A stretch of DNA of 64,000 nt from positions 2,642,501-2,706,500 of the forward strand of contig NZ_CP069811.1 in assembly GCF_016894385.1 (NCBI RefSeq). Reading direction: 5' to 3'. This stretch comes from Cupriavidus oxalaticus. GTDB lineage: Bacteria; Pseudomonadota; Gammaproteobacteria; Burkholderiales; Burkholderiaceae. Of this stretch, positions 36,306-45,234 are shown in pieces (the stretch's first letter is position 1; each line of letters begins with the position of its first letter). Below the pieces are notes generated by a model. That model did no database searches, was not told where the DNA came from, and saw nothing but the letters and a program-made list of their open reading frames with translations. The position numbers and the translations under genes are program-made.

Positions 36306-37118
36306 ATGGATCTGAACCTGAAAGACAAGGTTGCCTTCGTCACCGGCGGTGGGCAAGGGGTGGGCCGGCGCATTTGCCTGGACCTGGCCACGGAGGGCGT
36401 CAGGGTAGCTGTGAACGATCTGTTTGCCGAGCGGGCAGATGCCGTGGTCGCCGAGATCGAGGCTGCCGGCGGAAGGGCCTTCGCCGCAGTTGCGGACATC
36501 ACCTCCGAAGCCGGGGTCCACGCCGCCATTGCGGCCTCGCGCGAAGCGCTTGGTGACATCGATATCCTGGTCAACAACGCCGGCGTTCCGGTGGAGCGCC
36601 GCGAGAAGGGTGGCGCCGCCCCTCTCTTCCTCGACACCACCACGGAGGGATGGGCGCGCATCATCGATCTCAACCTGTTCGGCATGATGCATTGCTGCAA
36701 GGCCGTATTGCCGGGCATGAAGGCGCGACGCCACGGCAAGATCATCAACATCATGTCGGAAGCAGGCCGCGCGGGTGAAGCCCGCCTGGCCGTGTACTCC
36801 GGCGCCAAGGCCGCGATGCTTGGCTTCGCCAAGGCCATCGCGCAGGAGCATGGCCGCGACTGCATCAATGTCAACGTCATCGCCCTGGGCGCCGTATCCC
36901 ACGAAGGGATCGCCGAAGGCGCCCTCCACCCGTCAGCCACGCCCGAAACCAATGAGCGCCTGGGCAAGATGCTCAAGGCCTACCCCATCGCCCGCGGCCT
37001 GCAACGCCTGGCACGCCCCGAGGATGTGTCCGGCATGGTTTGCCTGCTCGCCTCTGACCGTGCCGCCTACATCACGGGACAGAGCATCGGCATCAGCGGC
37101 GGCCTGGTGATGATCTGA
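36306..37118 (+). CDS. Short-chain dehydrogenase/reductase
   Basis: 270 residues. Classical SDR: nucleotide loop TGGGQGVG (13-20), NNAG (90-93), catalytic S151, Y164 and K168 (YSGAK). An AAGGGG ribosome site lies upstream. In this context it should oxidise a hydroxyl on the acyl-CoA intermediate, or reduce a ketone. The fatty-acid synthase reductase FabG is a less likely alternative given the operon. Confidence 0.88.
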   Translation: MDLNLKDKVAFVTGGGQGVGRRICLDLATEGVRVAVNDLFAERADAVVAEIEAAGGRAFAAVADITSEAGVHAAIAASREALGDIDILVNNAGVPVERREKGGAAPLFLDTTTEGWARIIDLNLFGMMHCCKAVLPGMKARRHGKIINIMSEAGRAGEARLAVYSGAKAAMLGFAKAIAQEHGRDCINVNVIALGAVSHEGIAEGALHPSATPETNERLGKMLKAYPIARGLQRLARPEDVSGMVCLLASDRAAYITGQSIGISGGLVMI

Positions 37119-37132
37119 CGCCGCGACGAGTC

Positions 37133-38194
37133 ATGTTTCCCCATCAAGACGCTAAGCCCGGAGCACGGCCATTGCGCACCCGGATCACCGAACTCCTTGA
37201 CATCGAGTACCCGATCCTGGCGGGCGGCTTGATGTGGCTATCCGACGCCCGCTACGTAGCGGCACTGGCCAGGGCGGGTGCCATGGCCTTTATCACGCCT
37301 CGCTCCTTCGATGGTCCTGAGGCCTATCGGGCAGCACTGCGGGATTGCAGCCGCATGGCCGGCGATCGCCCGTTCGGGGTCAACATCACGCAATCCCGTC
37401 GCGCCGCCGAGAACGCGATGGTTGCCGCCTGGATCGACATGGCGCTGGAGCACGGTGTCCGATGCTTTGAAACCGTCGGTCCGTCTCCCGAGCGCCTGAT
37501 CGCGCAGATCCATGCCGGTGGAGCAAAGGCTATTCACAAGTCGGCATTTGTCGAGCACGCACTGAAAGCGGAGCAGGCCGGCGCCGACGCCGTGGCGCTG
37601 GTGGGCGCCGAGGCCGGCGGGCATCCCGGTACCAATAAGCTTCCCTCCTTCCTCTGCGGAGCCTTGGCGCTGCAACGGCTGACAGTTCCCATGGCGCTGG
37701 GAGGCGGCATCGGCGATGGCCGCCAGATCGCCGCAGCGCTGGCGTTGGGCGCCGACGCCGTGGTCATGGGCACGCGCTTTCTGGTATCGGAGGAAATCTG
37801 GGCGCATGAGAACTACAAACGCCATCTGGTCGAGCAGCCCGCCGAGGCCTCAACGCTGGCGATGCGTGCCTCGGGCAACCCATGGCGCGTGCTGGACAAC
37901 GCCACCGTGCGGGAAATTGAACGCCTTGAACAACACGGAGCCCGCCACTACGCCGAGTTCGGAGCCCTGGCAACCGGCCGGCTCGGCCGCGACCACTGCT
38001 ATCGGCAAGGTGACTGGAACACAGGCCTGTTGTCCATGGGACCGGCAATCGGCTTTGCCGATGCGATTGAACCGGCTGCAAGCATTGTCGCCCGATTGAT
38101 GGCGCAAGCGACGCAAGCCGCTAGCCGGCTTGCGTCGATGGCCACGCCGGTGCCCGCTGTCAGCGCCGACGCTGCCCTGGCTTCGCGACTTTGA
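37133..38194 (+). CDS. Nitronate-monooxygenase-family flavoprotein
   Basis: 353 residues, 14 bases after the SDR. TIM-barrel NMO/IMPDH-like family: TRITELLDIEYPILAGGLMW at the start, the phosphate-binding GAEAGGHPG and GGGIGDGRQIAAALALGADAVVMGTRF (core GGGIGDGRQ and MGTRFL). FMN-dependent. Although annotated as nitronate monooxygenase, members in CoA pathways (IpdC in steroid-ring degradation) act as CoA-thioester reductases or dehydrogenases. No acyl-CoA dehydrogenase is encoded in the operon, so this protein may supply the desaturation or reduction step. Confidence 0.83.
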   Translation: MFPHQDAKPGARPLRTRITELLDIEYPILAGGLMWLSDARYVAALARAGAMAFITPRSFDGPEAYRAALRDCSRMAGDRPFGVNITQSRRAAENAMVAAWIDMALEHGVRCFETVGPSPERLIAQIHAGGAKAIHKSAFVEHALKAEQAGADAVALVGAEAGGHPGTNKLPSFLCGALALQRLTVPMALGGGIGDGRQIAAALALGADAVVMGTRFLVSEEIWAHENYKRHLVEQPAEASTLAMRASGNPWRVLDNATVREIERLEQHGARHYAEFGALATGRLGRDHCYRQGDWNTGLLSMGPAIGFADAIEPAASIVARLMAQATQAASRLASMATPVPAVSADAALASRL

Positions 38195-38205
38195 GAGATC
38201 ACTGA

Positions 38206-39744
38206 ATGAATTCAAACCTTGCCATCCACTTCGGCGACCGCCGGGTCAGTGCGGAAACGTTGCACCAGAACGCCGACCGTGCCGCTACGGGTTTTGCGCA
38301 GCTTGGGCTCCAGCCCGGCGACGCGGTCGCCGTCATGCTGCGCAACGACGTGCCCTACCTCGAAGCCATGCTGGCGCTCGACCGCCTGGGGGTGCATCTT
38401 GTGGCCATCAACTGGCATTTCAATGCCGAGGAAACCGGCTATCTCCTGCGAGATTGCGAGGCCAGGGTTCTGGTCGTCCATGCCGACCTGCTTGCCGGCA
38501 TAGCGAGCGCCGTTCCAGCAGGGATGCAGGTGCTGGTCGTGCCGACGCCGGCCGAGATCGTGACCGCCTACGGGCTCCCGGCGACCGCGCATGAGCTCCC
38601 GGAAGGCGCGCACGCCTGGCCCGCATGGCGCGACAGCTTCCCACCGTCGACCGCCGAGCGCGTTCGCTCGGTTGGCAGCATGCTCTATACATCCGGCACC
38701 ACTGGACGACCCAAGGGGGTCATGCGCCTGCCTGGCTCGGCGCGACAGCATGAAGGCTCCGTGCGCCTGCGCGCCATGGCGAGCCAGGCGCGACCGGGAA
38801 TGCATTGCGCAATTGTCGGGCCGCTGTACCATGCCGGCCCCAACTCGGCGGCACGCATGGCGCTGGAGCTTGCCGCGGAAATCGTGGTGCTGCCGCGCTT
38901 TGACGCTGAGCAGTTGTTGCAAACCATCGAGCAACACCGGATCACCCATCTGTCCCTCGTGCCGATCATGCTGGTGCGGCTACTGAAGCTTCCTGAGACC
39001 GTCCGCCAGCGCTACGACATGTCTTCGCTTGAGAATGTGACCCATGGTGGCTCGCCCTGCGCGCCCGAGGTCCGTCGCGCCATCATCGAATGGTGGGGTC
39101 CCATCGTAAATGAAACCTATGGCTCGACCGAAGCCGGCCTGGTGACGTTCGCCACCTCGGCGGACTGGCTGGCGCGCCCCGGCACGGCAGGCAAGCCATT
39201 TCCCGGCACCTCGATCCGCATTCTTGACGCAGAAGGCAGGGCGTTGCCCGCGGGGGAAGTGGGCGAGATCTACGTGAACACCGGAGACAACACCTTGCCG
39301 TTCACCTATCGCAACAATGACGCGCAGCGGCATGCCATCGAGCAGGACGGCTACATCACCAACGGGGATGTGGGCTACCTGGATGCGGACGGCTACCTGT
39401 ACATCACGGACCGCAAGCGCGACATGGTGATCTCCGGCGGCGTGAACATCTACCCCGCCGAGATCGAACATGCGCTGGTGGCCAACCCGCTGATTGCGGA
39501 CTGCGCCGTGTTTGGCGTACCGGATGCCGAGTTCGGTGAAGCCGTGGCCGCTGCCGTAGTACGCGCGCCCGGCCGAGCGATCACCGAGACCGAAGTGTGT
39601 GACTGGCTGCGCCAGCGGGTCGCTGGCTACAAGGTGCCGCGGCTGGTGGAATTTCACGATGCCCTGCCACGCGACAGCATGGGCAAGGTATTCAAGAACC
39701 AGTTGCGCGCACCGCACTGGGAACGTGCAGGGCGGGCCATCTGA
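38206..39744 (+). CDS. Acyl-CoA synthetase (AMP-forming ligase)
   Basis: 512 residues. ANL-superfamily motifs in order: P-loop YTSGTTGRPKG, YGSTEAG, the hinge YITDRKRDMVISGGVNIYPAEIE (core DRKRDMVISGG) and the C-terminal acylation lysine in DSMGKVFKNQL. It activates a carboxylic acid with ATP and CoA and so is the likely entry step of the pathway. The chain-length or ring specificity cannot be read off. Starts 11 bases after the flavoprotein gene. Confidence 0.88.
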   Translation: MNSNLAIHFGDRRVSAETLHQNADRAATGFAQLGLQPGDAVAVMLRNDVPYLEAMLALDRLGVHLVAINWHFNAEETGYLLRDCEARVLVVHADLLAGIASAVPAGMQVLVVPTPAEIVTAYGLPATAHELPEGAHAWPAWRDSFPPSTAERVRSVGSMLYTSGTTGRPKGVMRLPGSARQHEGSVRLRAMASQARPGMHCAIVGPLYHAGPNSAARMALELAAEIVVLPRFDAEQLLQTIEQHRITHLSLVPIMLVRLLKLPETVRQRYDMSSLENVTHGGSPCAPEVRRAIIEWWGPIVNETYGSTEAGLVTFATSADWLARPGTAGKPFPGTSIRILDAEGRALPAGEVGEIYVNTGDNTLPFTYRNNDAQRHAIEQDGYITNGDVGYLDADGYLYITDRKRDMVISGGVNIYPAEIEHALVANPLIADCAVFGVPDAEFGEAVAAAVVRAPGRAITETEVCDWLRQRVAGYKVPRLVEFHDALPRDSMGKVFKNQLRAPHWERAGRAI

Positions 39745-39851
39745 TGGCCGCAACCGCGCATATGGCCTTAAGGCACAGTCGAACGGGGGAGCTTTTCGAA
39801 TGACGCAGTGAACCAGTACGACGAAAAATTCATAGCAGAAGGAGACGACAG

Positions 39852-40817
39852 GTGAACCTCATCCCAACCATGCTGCTTGCCGCGGCGTGTTTCAGCGCTT
39901 CGGCGACATCTGCCGAGCCGGATTATCCGACCCGGCCTGTCCGCTTGATAGTGGGCTTTGCCGCCGGAAGCATCACGGACATTACGGCCCGGCAGATTGC
40001 CGCCGGAATGGGTAAAGTGCTGGGCCAGCCTGTCGTGGTGGACAACCGTACCGGCGCCGGCGGCAATATTGCCAGCGCCGAGCTTTCCCGGGCTCGCCCT
40101 GACGGCTACACAATAATGGCGACTACGCCCGGGCAGCTGGTGGTAAATCCATTGACGCAGAAGGCCATTGGCTTCGACCCAAAGACCCGGTTCACACTCA
40201 TCAGCCTTGTCAATGAGGGGCCCTTCGTCTTTGTGGTGCCGGCAAACTCCAGGTTCAGGAGCGTGCCGCAGCTGGTAACCTGGGGCAAAGCCAATGCGGG
40301 AAAGCTCACCTATGCATCGGCTGGCATCGGCACCACCTCGCACATCGCTGCCGAGATGTTGCAGGTGTTCGGCGGCATCAAGGCTGTTCATGTGCCCTAT
40401 CGCGGAGGCTCGCAGGCAACCAACGACCTCATTGCCGGGCGTGTTGACTTCATGATCGACAGTCTTGGCTCCGTCGCACAGCAAGTGAGCGCAGGCCAGA
40501 TCAAGGTTCTGGCAACAGGTGGATCCAGCCGCCTGCCACAGTTGCCGGACATACCGACGCTGTCAGAAACGTACCCGGATTTCATCGCTTCGTCCTGGCT
40601 GGGTGTGACGGGGCCACCAGATCTTCCGCCGGCTGTAGTCGCCGCCTTGGCCAAGGCGGTCGAACACAGCGCGCGCGATCCGCATTTCGTGTCAAGCCTC
40701 GAGCAGCGCGGCGGCCGTATAGCCAGACCGGGGCCCGACGCGTTCTCTGCGCTGGTGGACAAAGAGCGCGCTCGTGTCGAGCGCACTGTCGTGAGGGCGG
40801 GAATCACGCTTGAATGA
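39852..40817 (+). CDS. Bug-family periplasmic carboxylate receptor
   Basis: 321 residues with an AGGAGAC site. Signal peptide ends ATSAE (residue 22). The mature start YPTRPVRLIVGFAAGS, then VVVDNRTGAGGNIA and VHVPYRGGSQATNDLIAGRVDFMIDS are Bug/TctC hallmarks. Last gene of the TetR-controlled operon, about 105 bases after the ligase. It probably captures the carboxylate that the ligase activates. No tctA/tctB membrane genes are nearby, as is common for orphan Bug receptors. Confidence 0.88.
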   Translation: MNLIPTMLLAAACFSASATSAEPDYPTRPVRLIVGFAAGSITDITARQIAAGMGKVLGQPVVVDNRTGAGGNIASAELSRARPDGYTIMATTPGQLVVNPLTQKAIGFDPKTRFTLISLVNEGPFVFVVPANSRFRSVPQLVTWGKANAGKLTYASAGIGTTSHIAAEMLQVFGGIKAVHVPYRGGSQATNDLIAGRVDFMIDSLGSVAQQVSAGQIKVLATGGSSRLPQLPDIPTLSETYPDFIASSWLGVTGPPDLPPAVVAALAKAVEHSARDPHFVSSLEQRGGRIARPGPDAFSALVDKERARVERTVVRAGITLE

Positions 40818-40884
40818 GTCCGGCGCCGGGGAATGCTTTGCTATTACCTGGTCCGTGGCGCGCCCACCCGTCATCAACACTACG

Positions 40885-41122
40885 GCCTGTTCAAGAAGGA
40901 GCTTTAATGTCTCGCAAGGGCTCGAATGTCCGAGGTCACAATTCGACGCGGTCAATAATCAGCGCAGCTATGCCAATCATGATGAGGCCAAGCGCGACCC
41001 AGTACATCGTCGGCTTCTATAACCCGGTGCGCCGGCACTCAACCCTGGACTATCTGTCGCCCCAGGCCTACGAGGCCAAGCTGACAGCAAAACAACCTAT
41101 CTGCCTGTCTGAAAAAACTTGA
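40885..41122 (+). pseudogene. IS3-family transposase (OrfB) C-terminal remnant, frameshifted
   Basis: One frame reads RSYANHDEAKRD (about 40964-40999) and, after a frame change near 41000, another reads YIVGFYNPVRRHSTLDYLSPQAYEAK (about 41006-41083). Together these are the C-terminal signature of IS3-family OrfB (R-Y-x-x-x-x-E-A ... FYN-x-R-R-H-S-x-L-x-Y-x-S-P). Everything upstream, including the DDE core, is missing, and at least one frameshift is present. It marks the right end of the catabolic operon as a rearrangement site. Confidence 0.75.
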
Positions 41123-41637
41123 CCACTACAATCGTCTATGTCATTCGCCGGACTTCGGACAGGTCCACAGCGTGCCGCAGCGTAGCTTTCGACGGAAAGC
41201 CATGGAGAGGTGACCCACGTGCCTGCATTGCAGCTACGCGCGCCTCTGGGTGGATGACTACCAAAGGGGCTCGATCCGCCGGTACGCCGTCTTGGCTGCA
41301 GCGGTCGCTGACCTGCGTGGCCGGTGACCCACTGCAAGCGATTTTCGGTTTCGGCGGCGGCCCGCTGGCGGGGTAGCAGAGACGACGTGTGTCAACACCA
41401 CCCGGCGGTCATTTTGTACTGACTGCCTCTGTCCGATTTCAGAACCAGCAGCACCAGCCATCGGCGCTTCTCCAGCGCCATGATCAGTGCCGCCATGATT
41501 AGGCCGCCGACATGGTCGAGGTCCTCGACCAGCTCACGACCTTGCGAGGTACGGCTCAACTCCATCGGCGCATCGAAGGCGGGATTTTGCCGCGCTATCT
41601 CGTAGACTGCATTGGGGTAAATTTGGCGGAATGAAAG
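41123..41637. other. Gene-free stretch with possible transposase debris
   Basis: About 515 bases with no convincing gene. On the minus strand at 41416-41436 a broken frame reads SDRGSQY, a motif from the DDE core of IS3 transposases, preceded by a helix-like MALEKRR stretch. The surrounding frame is interrupted. The stretch may be a second, decayed IS remnant. Confidence 0.4.
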
Positions 41638-41991
41638 CTAGATATTTGGCACTTTGCGTAGACGAGTGAAGAAGCGAACACCAAGCCTTCTCTCCATTGA
41701 AAACAATCCACCGTTACCGTGGCCCGCGTCCACAACCAGTTGGCGCTGGCGTAGCGATTCGATATCGTCCTTGCGGACATAGAGCGTGGCATTGCCAAAA
41801 CTGGCAATTATCAGTTCATTCGAACTGGGCAAAAATTCTCTGGAAGGGAAGCAATCAAGATTCTTACTCGCGAACGAGCCCTTCCCCTGATATAGGACCA
41901 CGGGTCCGCACTGGTCATGGAGTTTGGACAGCAGCCGAGCTGCCGCCTTGGTGACAACAACGCTGATTGTAGCTTCGGGCGGAGAAAACAT
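41638..41991 (-). CDS. Divergent DUF779-family protein
   Basis: 117 residues. The C-terminal half RQRQLVVDAGHGNGGLFSMERRLGVRFFTR matches DUF779 (core QLVVDAGHGNGG and GVRFFTR). The N-terminal VTKAAARLLSKLHDQCGPVVLYQ aligns with its start. The family's conserved G-G-C-C-D-G-S segment is replaced by GKGSFASKNLDC, leaving one of the usual cysteines. DUF779 genes usually sit beside aldehyde or alcohol dehydrogenase genes under AcoR-type sigma-54 regulators. Here a sigma-54 regulator lies 107 bases upstream on the same strand, but no dehydrogenase. Function unknown. Confidence 0.7.
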   Translation of the reverse strand: MFSPPEATISVVVTKAAARLLSKLHDQCGPVVLYQGKGSFASKNLDCFPSREFLPSSNELIIASFGNATLYVRKDDIESLRQRQLVVDAGHGNGGLFSMERRLGVRFFTRLRKVPNI

Positions 41992-42098
41992 TGGACTGTG
42001 TGCGGGTTACCAGGGACGTCAGAGACGTGGCCATGCCAAGATGCTGCTCGATCTTCACGTCGCGATAGCATGTTGGCGTCATCTTCCGTATTTTCGAC

Positions 42099-43481
42099 TC
42101 AGCTCGACGATGAGCCAGTCAGAGATTTGGGTCGTGCAGCCTGAAGCTCTCGATAGAGCGACGCGCGGCTGATTCCCAAAAGAGCAGCGGCTCGGTTCCG
42201 GTCCTGTGAGCAGTGCCGTAGTGCAGCGTGGATGATTGCAGCCTTTTCTCGTTCGAGGTGCGCATGAAGATCGAATGTCGCTGGCGCGATGGATGCTTTC
42301 GCTTCGGCATGGCCTTGGATACTTGACAAATCAAGCTTTCCGTCCAAGTTGTAGCGAATCAGAACCCCTTCCAACTCACGAACATTGCCAGGCCAGCTGT
42401 GCCGTTTCAGGGCGTTCAACACATCGCTCGATAATCCTCGCGGAGCTAGGCCGTGCCGGGCCAAAAGTCTGGCGTACAGTTGAGTGATAAGCCCATGAAG
42501 GTCGCTGCGCTCTCGCAGGGCGGGCAGAGCGATGCGAAACATGGCAAGCCTGAAATAAAGATCGGCGCGGAACCGGCCGTCTTCTACGGATTGCGCGAGA
42601 TTGCGATGGGTGGCGCAGATAATGCGAACGTCTACGGCAATGGGAGCCGTTCCACCTACGCGCACAATTTGCTGGTGTTGGATGGCTCTCAACAGGCTGG
42701 TTTGAAGCGCCAACGGCATGTCGCCAATCTCGTCGAGGAACAGCGTGCCACCGGAAGCGAGTTCAAACTTGCCAGGCTTTCCGCGACTAGATGCACCAGT
42801 GAACGAACCTCCTTCATAGCCGAACAGCTCCGCATCTATCAACTGCTCGGGGATGGACGCGCAGTTCACCCAAACAAACGGTCGCTGGGCGCGATCGGAG
42901 CCACTGTGGATGGCATGTGCGGCAAGCTCCTTCCCCGTTCCGGTCTCTCCCTGCAGCAAGGTGGGAAATGCGTGGGCCGACGCAACGCGAATCTGCTGCC
43001 GCAGTTCGTCCATTTCCGGTCCGTTGCCGAGGATATCGTTCGCTGTATGCTGAGTCGTCCAGCCGCTGCGTGCGTTCTGCAGCGCGATGCTTGGGGAGAA
43101 CGCTAGCGAGTACGTACGCTTCAGCAACTCGTAGTTGGAGAAAAGCGCGAGACCAACGGCACCGACAATGCGTCCTTCCTGAACCACGGGCACTTGTCGG
43201 GTGATCAGCTTACAGCCCCGCACCTCCAGCGGCGCGCCACAGACCACTTCCTCGCCACGCGCTACCTTGTGCAGGTGCGTATGCGGAGAGACCACCTCGG
43301 TGATATGCCGGCCGAGGAAATCGGCTTCCGAGCCACCGAGTAGCTTGCAGTAGGGCTCATTGATGAGTACGACAATACCCTCTGTATCCACGGCCACAAG
43401 ACAGTCGGAGACATGGTCAAGGACGAGCTTGAGAAACGACGCATGTGGGTCGCTCGTGCCGGAGAGTTCGGGGAAGGGCAT
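42099..43481 (-). CDS. Sigma-54-dependent enhancer-binding transcriptional regulator
   Basis: 460 residues from the ATG at 43481; the frame is open upstream to 43622 but overlaps the MFS gene and has no domain there. A PAS-type sensor fills about 15-120 (LDHVSDCLVAVDTEGIVVLINEPYCKLLGG). The AAA domain has Walker A GETGTGKE (178-185), the sigma-54 contact loop GSFTGA (225-230; usually GAFTGA) and Walker B GGTLFLDE (244-251). A Fis-type helix-turn-helix ends the protein (NRAAALLGISRASLYREL). It should activate the -24/-12 promoter at 46089-46104. Confidence 0.88.
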   Translation of the reverse strand: MPFPELSGTSDPHASFLKLVLDHVSDCLVAVDTEGIVVLINEPYCKLLGGSEADFLGRHITEVVSPHTHLHKVARGEEVVCGAPLEVRGCKLITRQVPVVQEGRIVGAVGLALFSNYELLKRTYSLAFSPSIALQNARSGWTTQHTANDILGNGPEMDELRQQIRVASAHAFPTLLQGETGTGKELAAHAIHSGSDRAQRPFVWVNCASIPEQLIDAELFGYEGGSFTGASSRGKPGKFELASGGTLFLDEIGDMPLALQTSLLRAIQHQQIVRVGGTAPIAVDVRIICATHRNLAQSVEDGRFRADLYFRLAMFRIALPALRERSDLHGLITQLYARLLARHGLAPRGLSSDVLNALKRHSWPGNVRELEGVLIRYNLDGKLDLSSIQGHAEAKASIAPATFDLHAHLEREKAAIIHAALRHCSQDRNRAAALLGISRASLYRELQAARPKSLTGSSSS

Positions 43482-43579
43482 AATAAACTCATCAGTGAGA
43501 CGCCTTGTCTCGCTCCCTAGATTAGATCGTCGCCGGGCAGTGGACAAGAGGCATGCCGACCGCCCGACCTTCGTCCGCG

Positions 43580-45193
43580 CTAGGCGCGCATGTCGCGTCC
43601 GCGCGTTTCCGGCAACCTCCAAGCGCCGATAATGAAGCAGACCGCAGCGACAATGACGGTGTAAAGCAGGCCGTCAAAAATATCGCCAGTCCGCACCACG
43701 ACCGCTGTCGCAATGAACGGCGCAAAGCCGCCAATCCAGCCATTGCCGAACTGCAGCGCCACTGATACGCCGCTGTAGCGCACCTGTGTGGGAAATAATT
43801 CGACCAAGCACGCACCAAGCGGGCCATAGACCATGGTCGCGAGCAGCACCAAGACAAACAAGAGCCCAATCATGCGAGGAGCATCCACGCGTGCCGGGTC
43901 TGCCTTCAGCGGCATGCCCGCGGCCACTAAGTCGGCCTTGAGTTGCGCTTCGTCGAAGCCTTCGGTGCGCTTGCCATTCAGGATGATGGCGAACGGCTCA
44001 TCACTAGGCTTCGCGACATAGGGTACTGCATTGGCGGAAAGAAAAGCCTTGGCGCGCGTACACGGCACGGTCAGCCTAGGGCTGAACAGCTGGCCTAGGA
44101 AAGACTGCTCCTCCCGGCAATCGCCACCCTGAACTACTACGCTGGTCCGCTCGCGAAACTCGGCGAGTTGCGGATTCCCATAGGTGGTCAGGCCCTTGAA
44201 AATCGGTATGAACAAAAGAGCAGACAACAGGCAGCCCGTCAGCATGATCCACTTGCGTCCAATTCGATCTGATAGCCGGCCGAATACGACGAAGAACGGC
44301 GTGCCCAGTACCAACGCAATGGTCAGGTACAGGTAGGCTGACTGGTAGTCGAGCTTGAGGGTAGAAGTCAGGAAGTAAAGGCTATAGAAGTGCCCGGTGT
44401 ACCAGATAACAGCTTGGCCTGCCACAATGCCGAAGATTGCCAGCAAGACGAGCCGCAGGGTCTTGCGATCCGCGAAGATGTCTCGGATCGGATTGCGAGA
44501 GGTCTTGCCATGCGCCTTCATCTCGCTAAACACCGGGGATTCGTGCAGACGCAGCCGGATATACAGCGACACCACCAGTAGCCCGATCGACAGCAGGAAG
44601 GGGATGCGCCAGCCCCAGGCTGAGAATGCCGCCTCGGACATGACTTGCCGCAGCCCCATGATGACCAGCAGTGACATGAGCAGTCCCACAGTTCCGGTGA
44701 TCTGCAGCCAGCTTGTCATCAGGCCACGGTCCCTTGCCGACGAATGCTCGGCAATGTAGGTCACCGCGCCGCCAAACTCGCCACCGACCGCTAAGCCCTG
44801 CAGGAGTCGTAGTGTGACCAGCGTGGCGGGAGCCAGCCACCCAATGGTCTCATAAGTGGGCAGTAATCCAACTGCCGCGGTAGCCAGCCCCATGATCAAC
44901 ATCGTCACGAGGAAGGTGTACTTGCGGCCGATGGTGTCGCCGAGCTTGCCAAACACGATGGCGCCGAACGGGCGCAGGACAAAGCCCGCGCCAAAGGTAG
45001 CCAGCGATGCAAGCACCGCTGCCGTTTCGTTGCCCTTCGGGAAAAACAAGCCGCCAAAGAAAACGGCAAGGCTCCCATAGATAAAGAAATCGTACCACTC
45101 GAATACTGTACCCAAGGCTGCGGCCAGGACGACCTGGCGCGATTCGCGGGTGTTGACTGCCGACGGCTGCGCGGCGATGGTTCCTGCTGACAT
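43580..45193 (-). CDS. MFS transporter of the metabolite:H+ symporter type
   Basis: 537 residues with AGGAG at good spacing. Twelve spans. The MHS signature is clear: ALGTVFEWYDFFIYGSLA at the start, FGKLGDTIGRKYTF in loop 2-3 and LRLLQGLAVGGEFGGAVTYIAEH. It is about 100 residues longer than KgtP or ShiA because of a hydrophilic insertion near residues 335-435 between later spans, likely periplasmic. Some Burkholderiales members share such an insertion. It imports an organic acid or ester by proton symport. It lies 41 bases after the hydrolase in the same operon. Confidence 0.85.
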   Translation of the reverse strand: MSAGTIAAQPSAVNTRESRQVVLAAALGTVFEWYDFFIYGSLAVFFGGLFFPKGNETAAVLASLATFGAGFVLRPFGAIVFGKLGDTIGRKYTFLVTMLIMGLATAAVGLLPTYETIGWLAPATLVTLRLLQGLAVGGEFGGAVTYIAEHSSARDRGLMTSWLQITGTVGLLMSLLVIMGLRQVMSEAAFSAWGWRIPFLLSIGLLVVSLYIRLRLHESPVFSEMKAHGKTSRNPIRDIFADRKTLRLVLLAIFGIVAGQAVIWYTGHFYSLYFLTSTLKLDYQSAYLYLTIALVLGTPFFVVFGRLSDRIGRKWIMLTGCLLSALLFIPIFKGLTTYGNPQLAEFRERTSVVVQGGDCREEQSFLGQLFSPRLTVPCTRAKAFLSANAVPYVAKPSDEPFAIILNGKRTEGFDEAQLKADLVAAGMPLKADPARVDAPRMIGLLFVLVLLATMVYGPLGACLVELFPTQVRYSGVSVALQFGNGWIGGFAPFIATAVVVRTGDIFDGLLYTVIVAAVCFIIGAWRLPETRGRDMRA

Positions 45194-45234
45194 GATGGAA
45201 CTCCTAAATGGCAGGGATGCGTGAAGAGGGCGCT

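Noticed and set aside
41416..41436. SDRGSQY on the minus strand as a transposase gene
   Set aside because: Surrounding frame is broken and too short; kept only as possible debris in the gene-free stretch.
43482..43622. Upstream extension of the sigma-54 regulator
   Set aside because: Overlaps the end of the MFS gene and reads as low-quality Arg-rich sequence before the PAS domain.
43900..44210. Insertion in the MFS transporter as a novel domain
   Set aside because: Similar hydrophilic insertions are known in some metabolite:H+ symporters of this group, so I treat it as a family variant.
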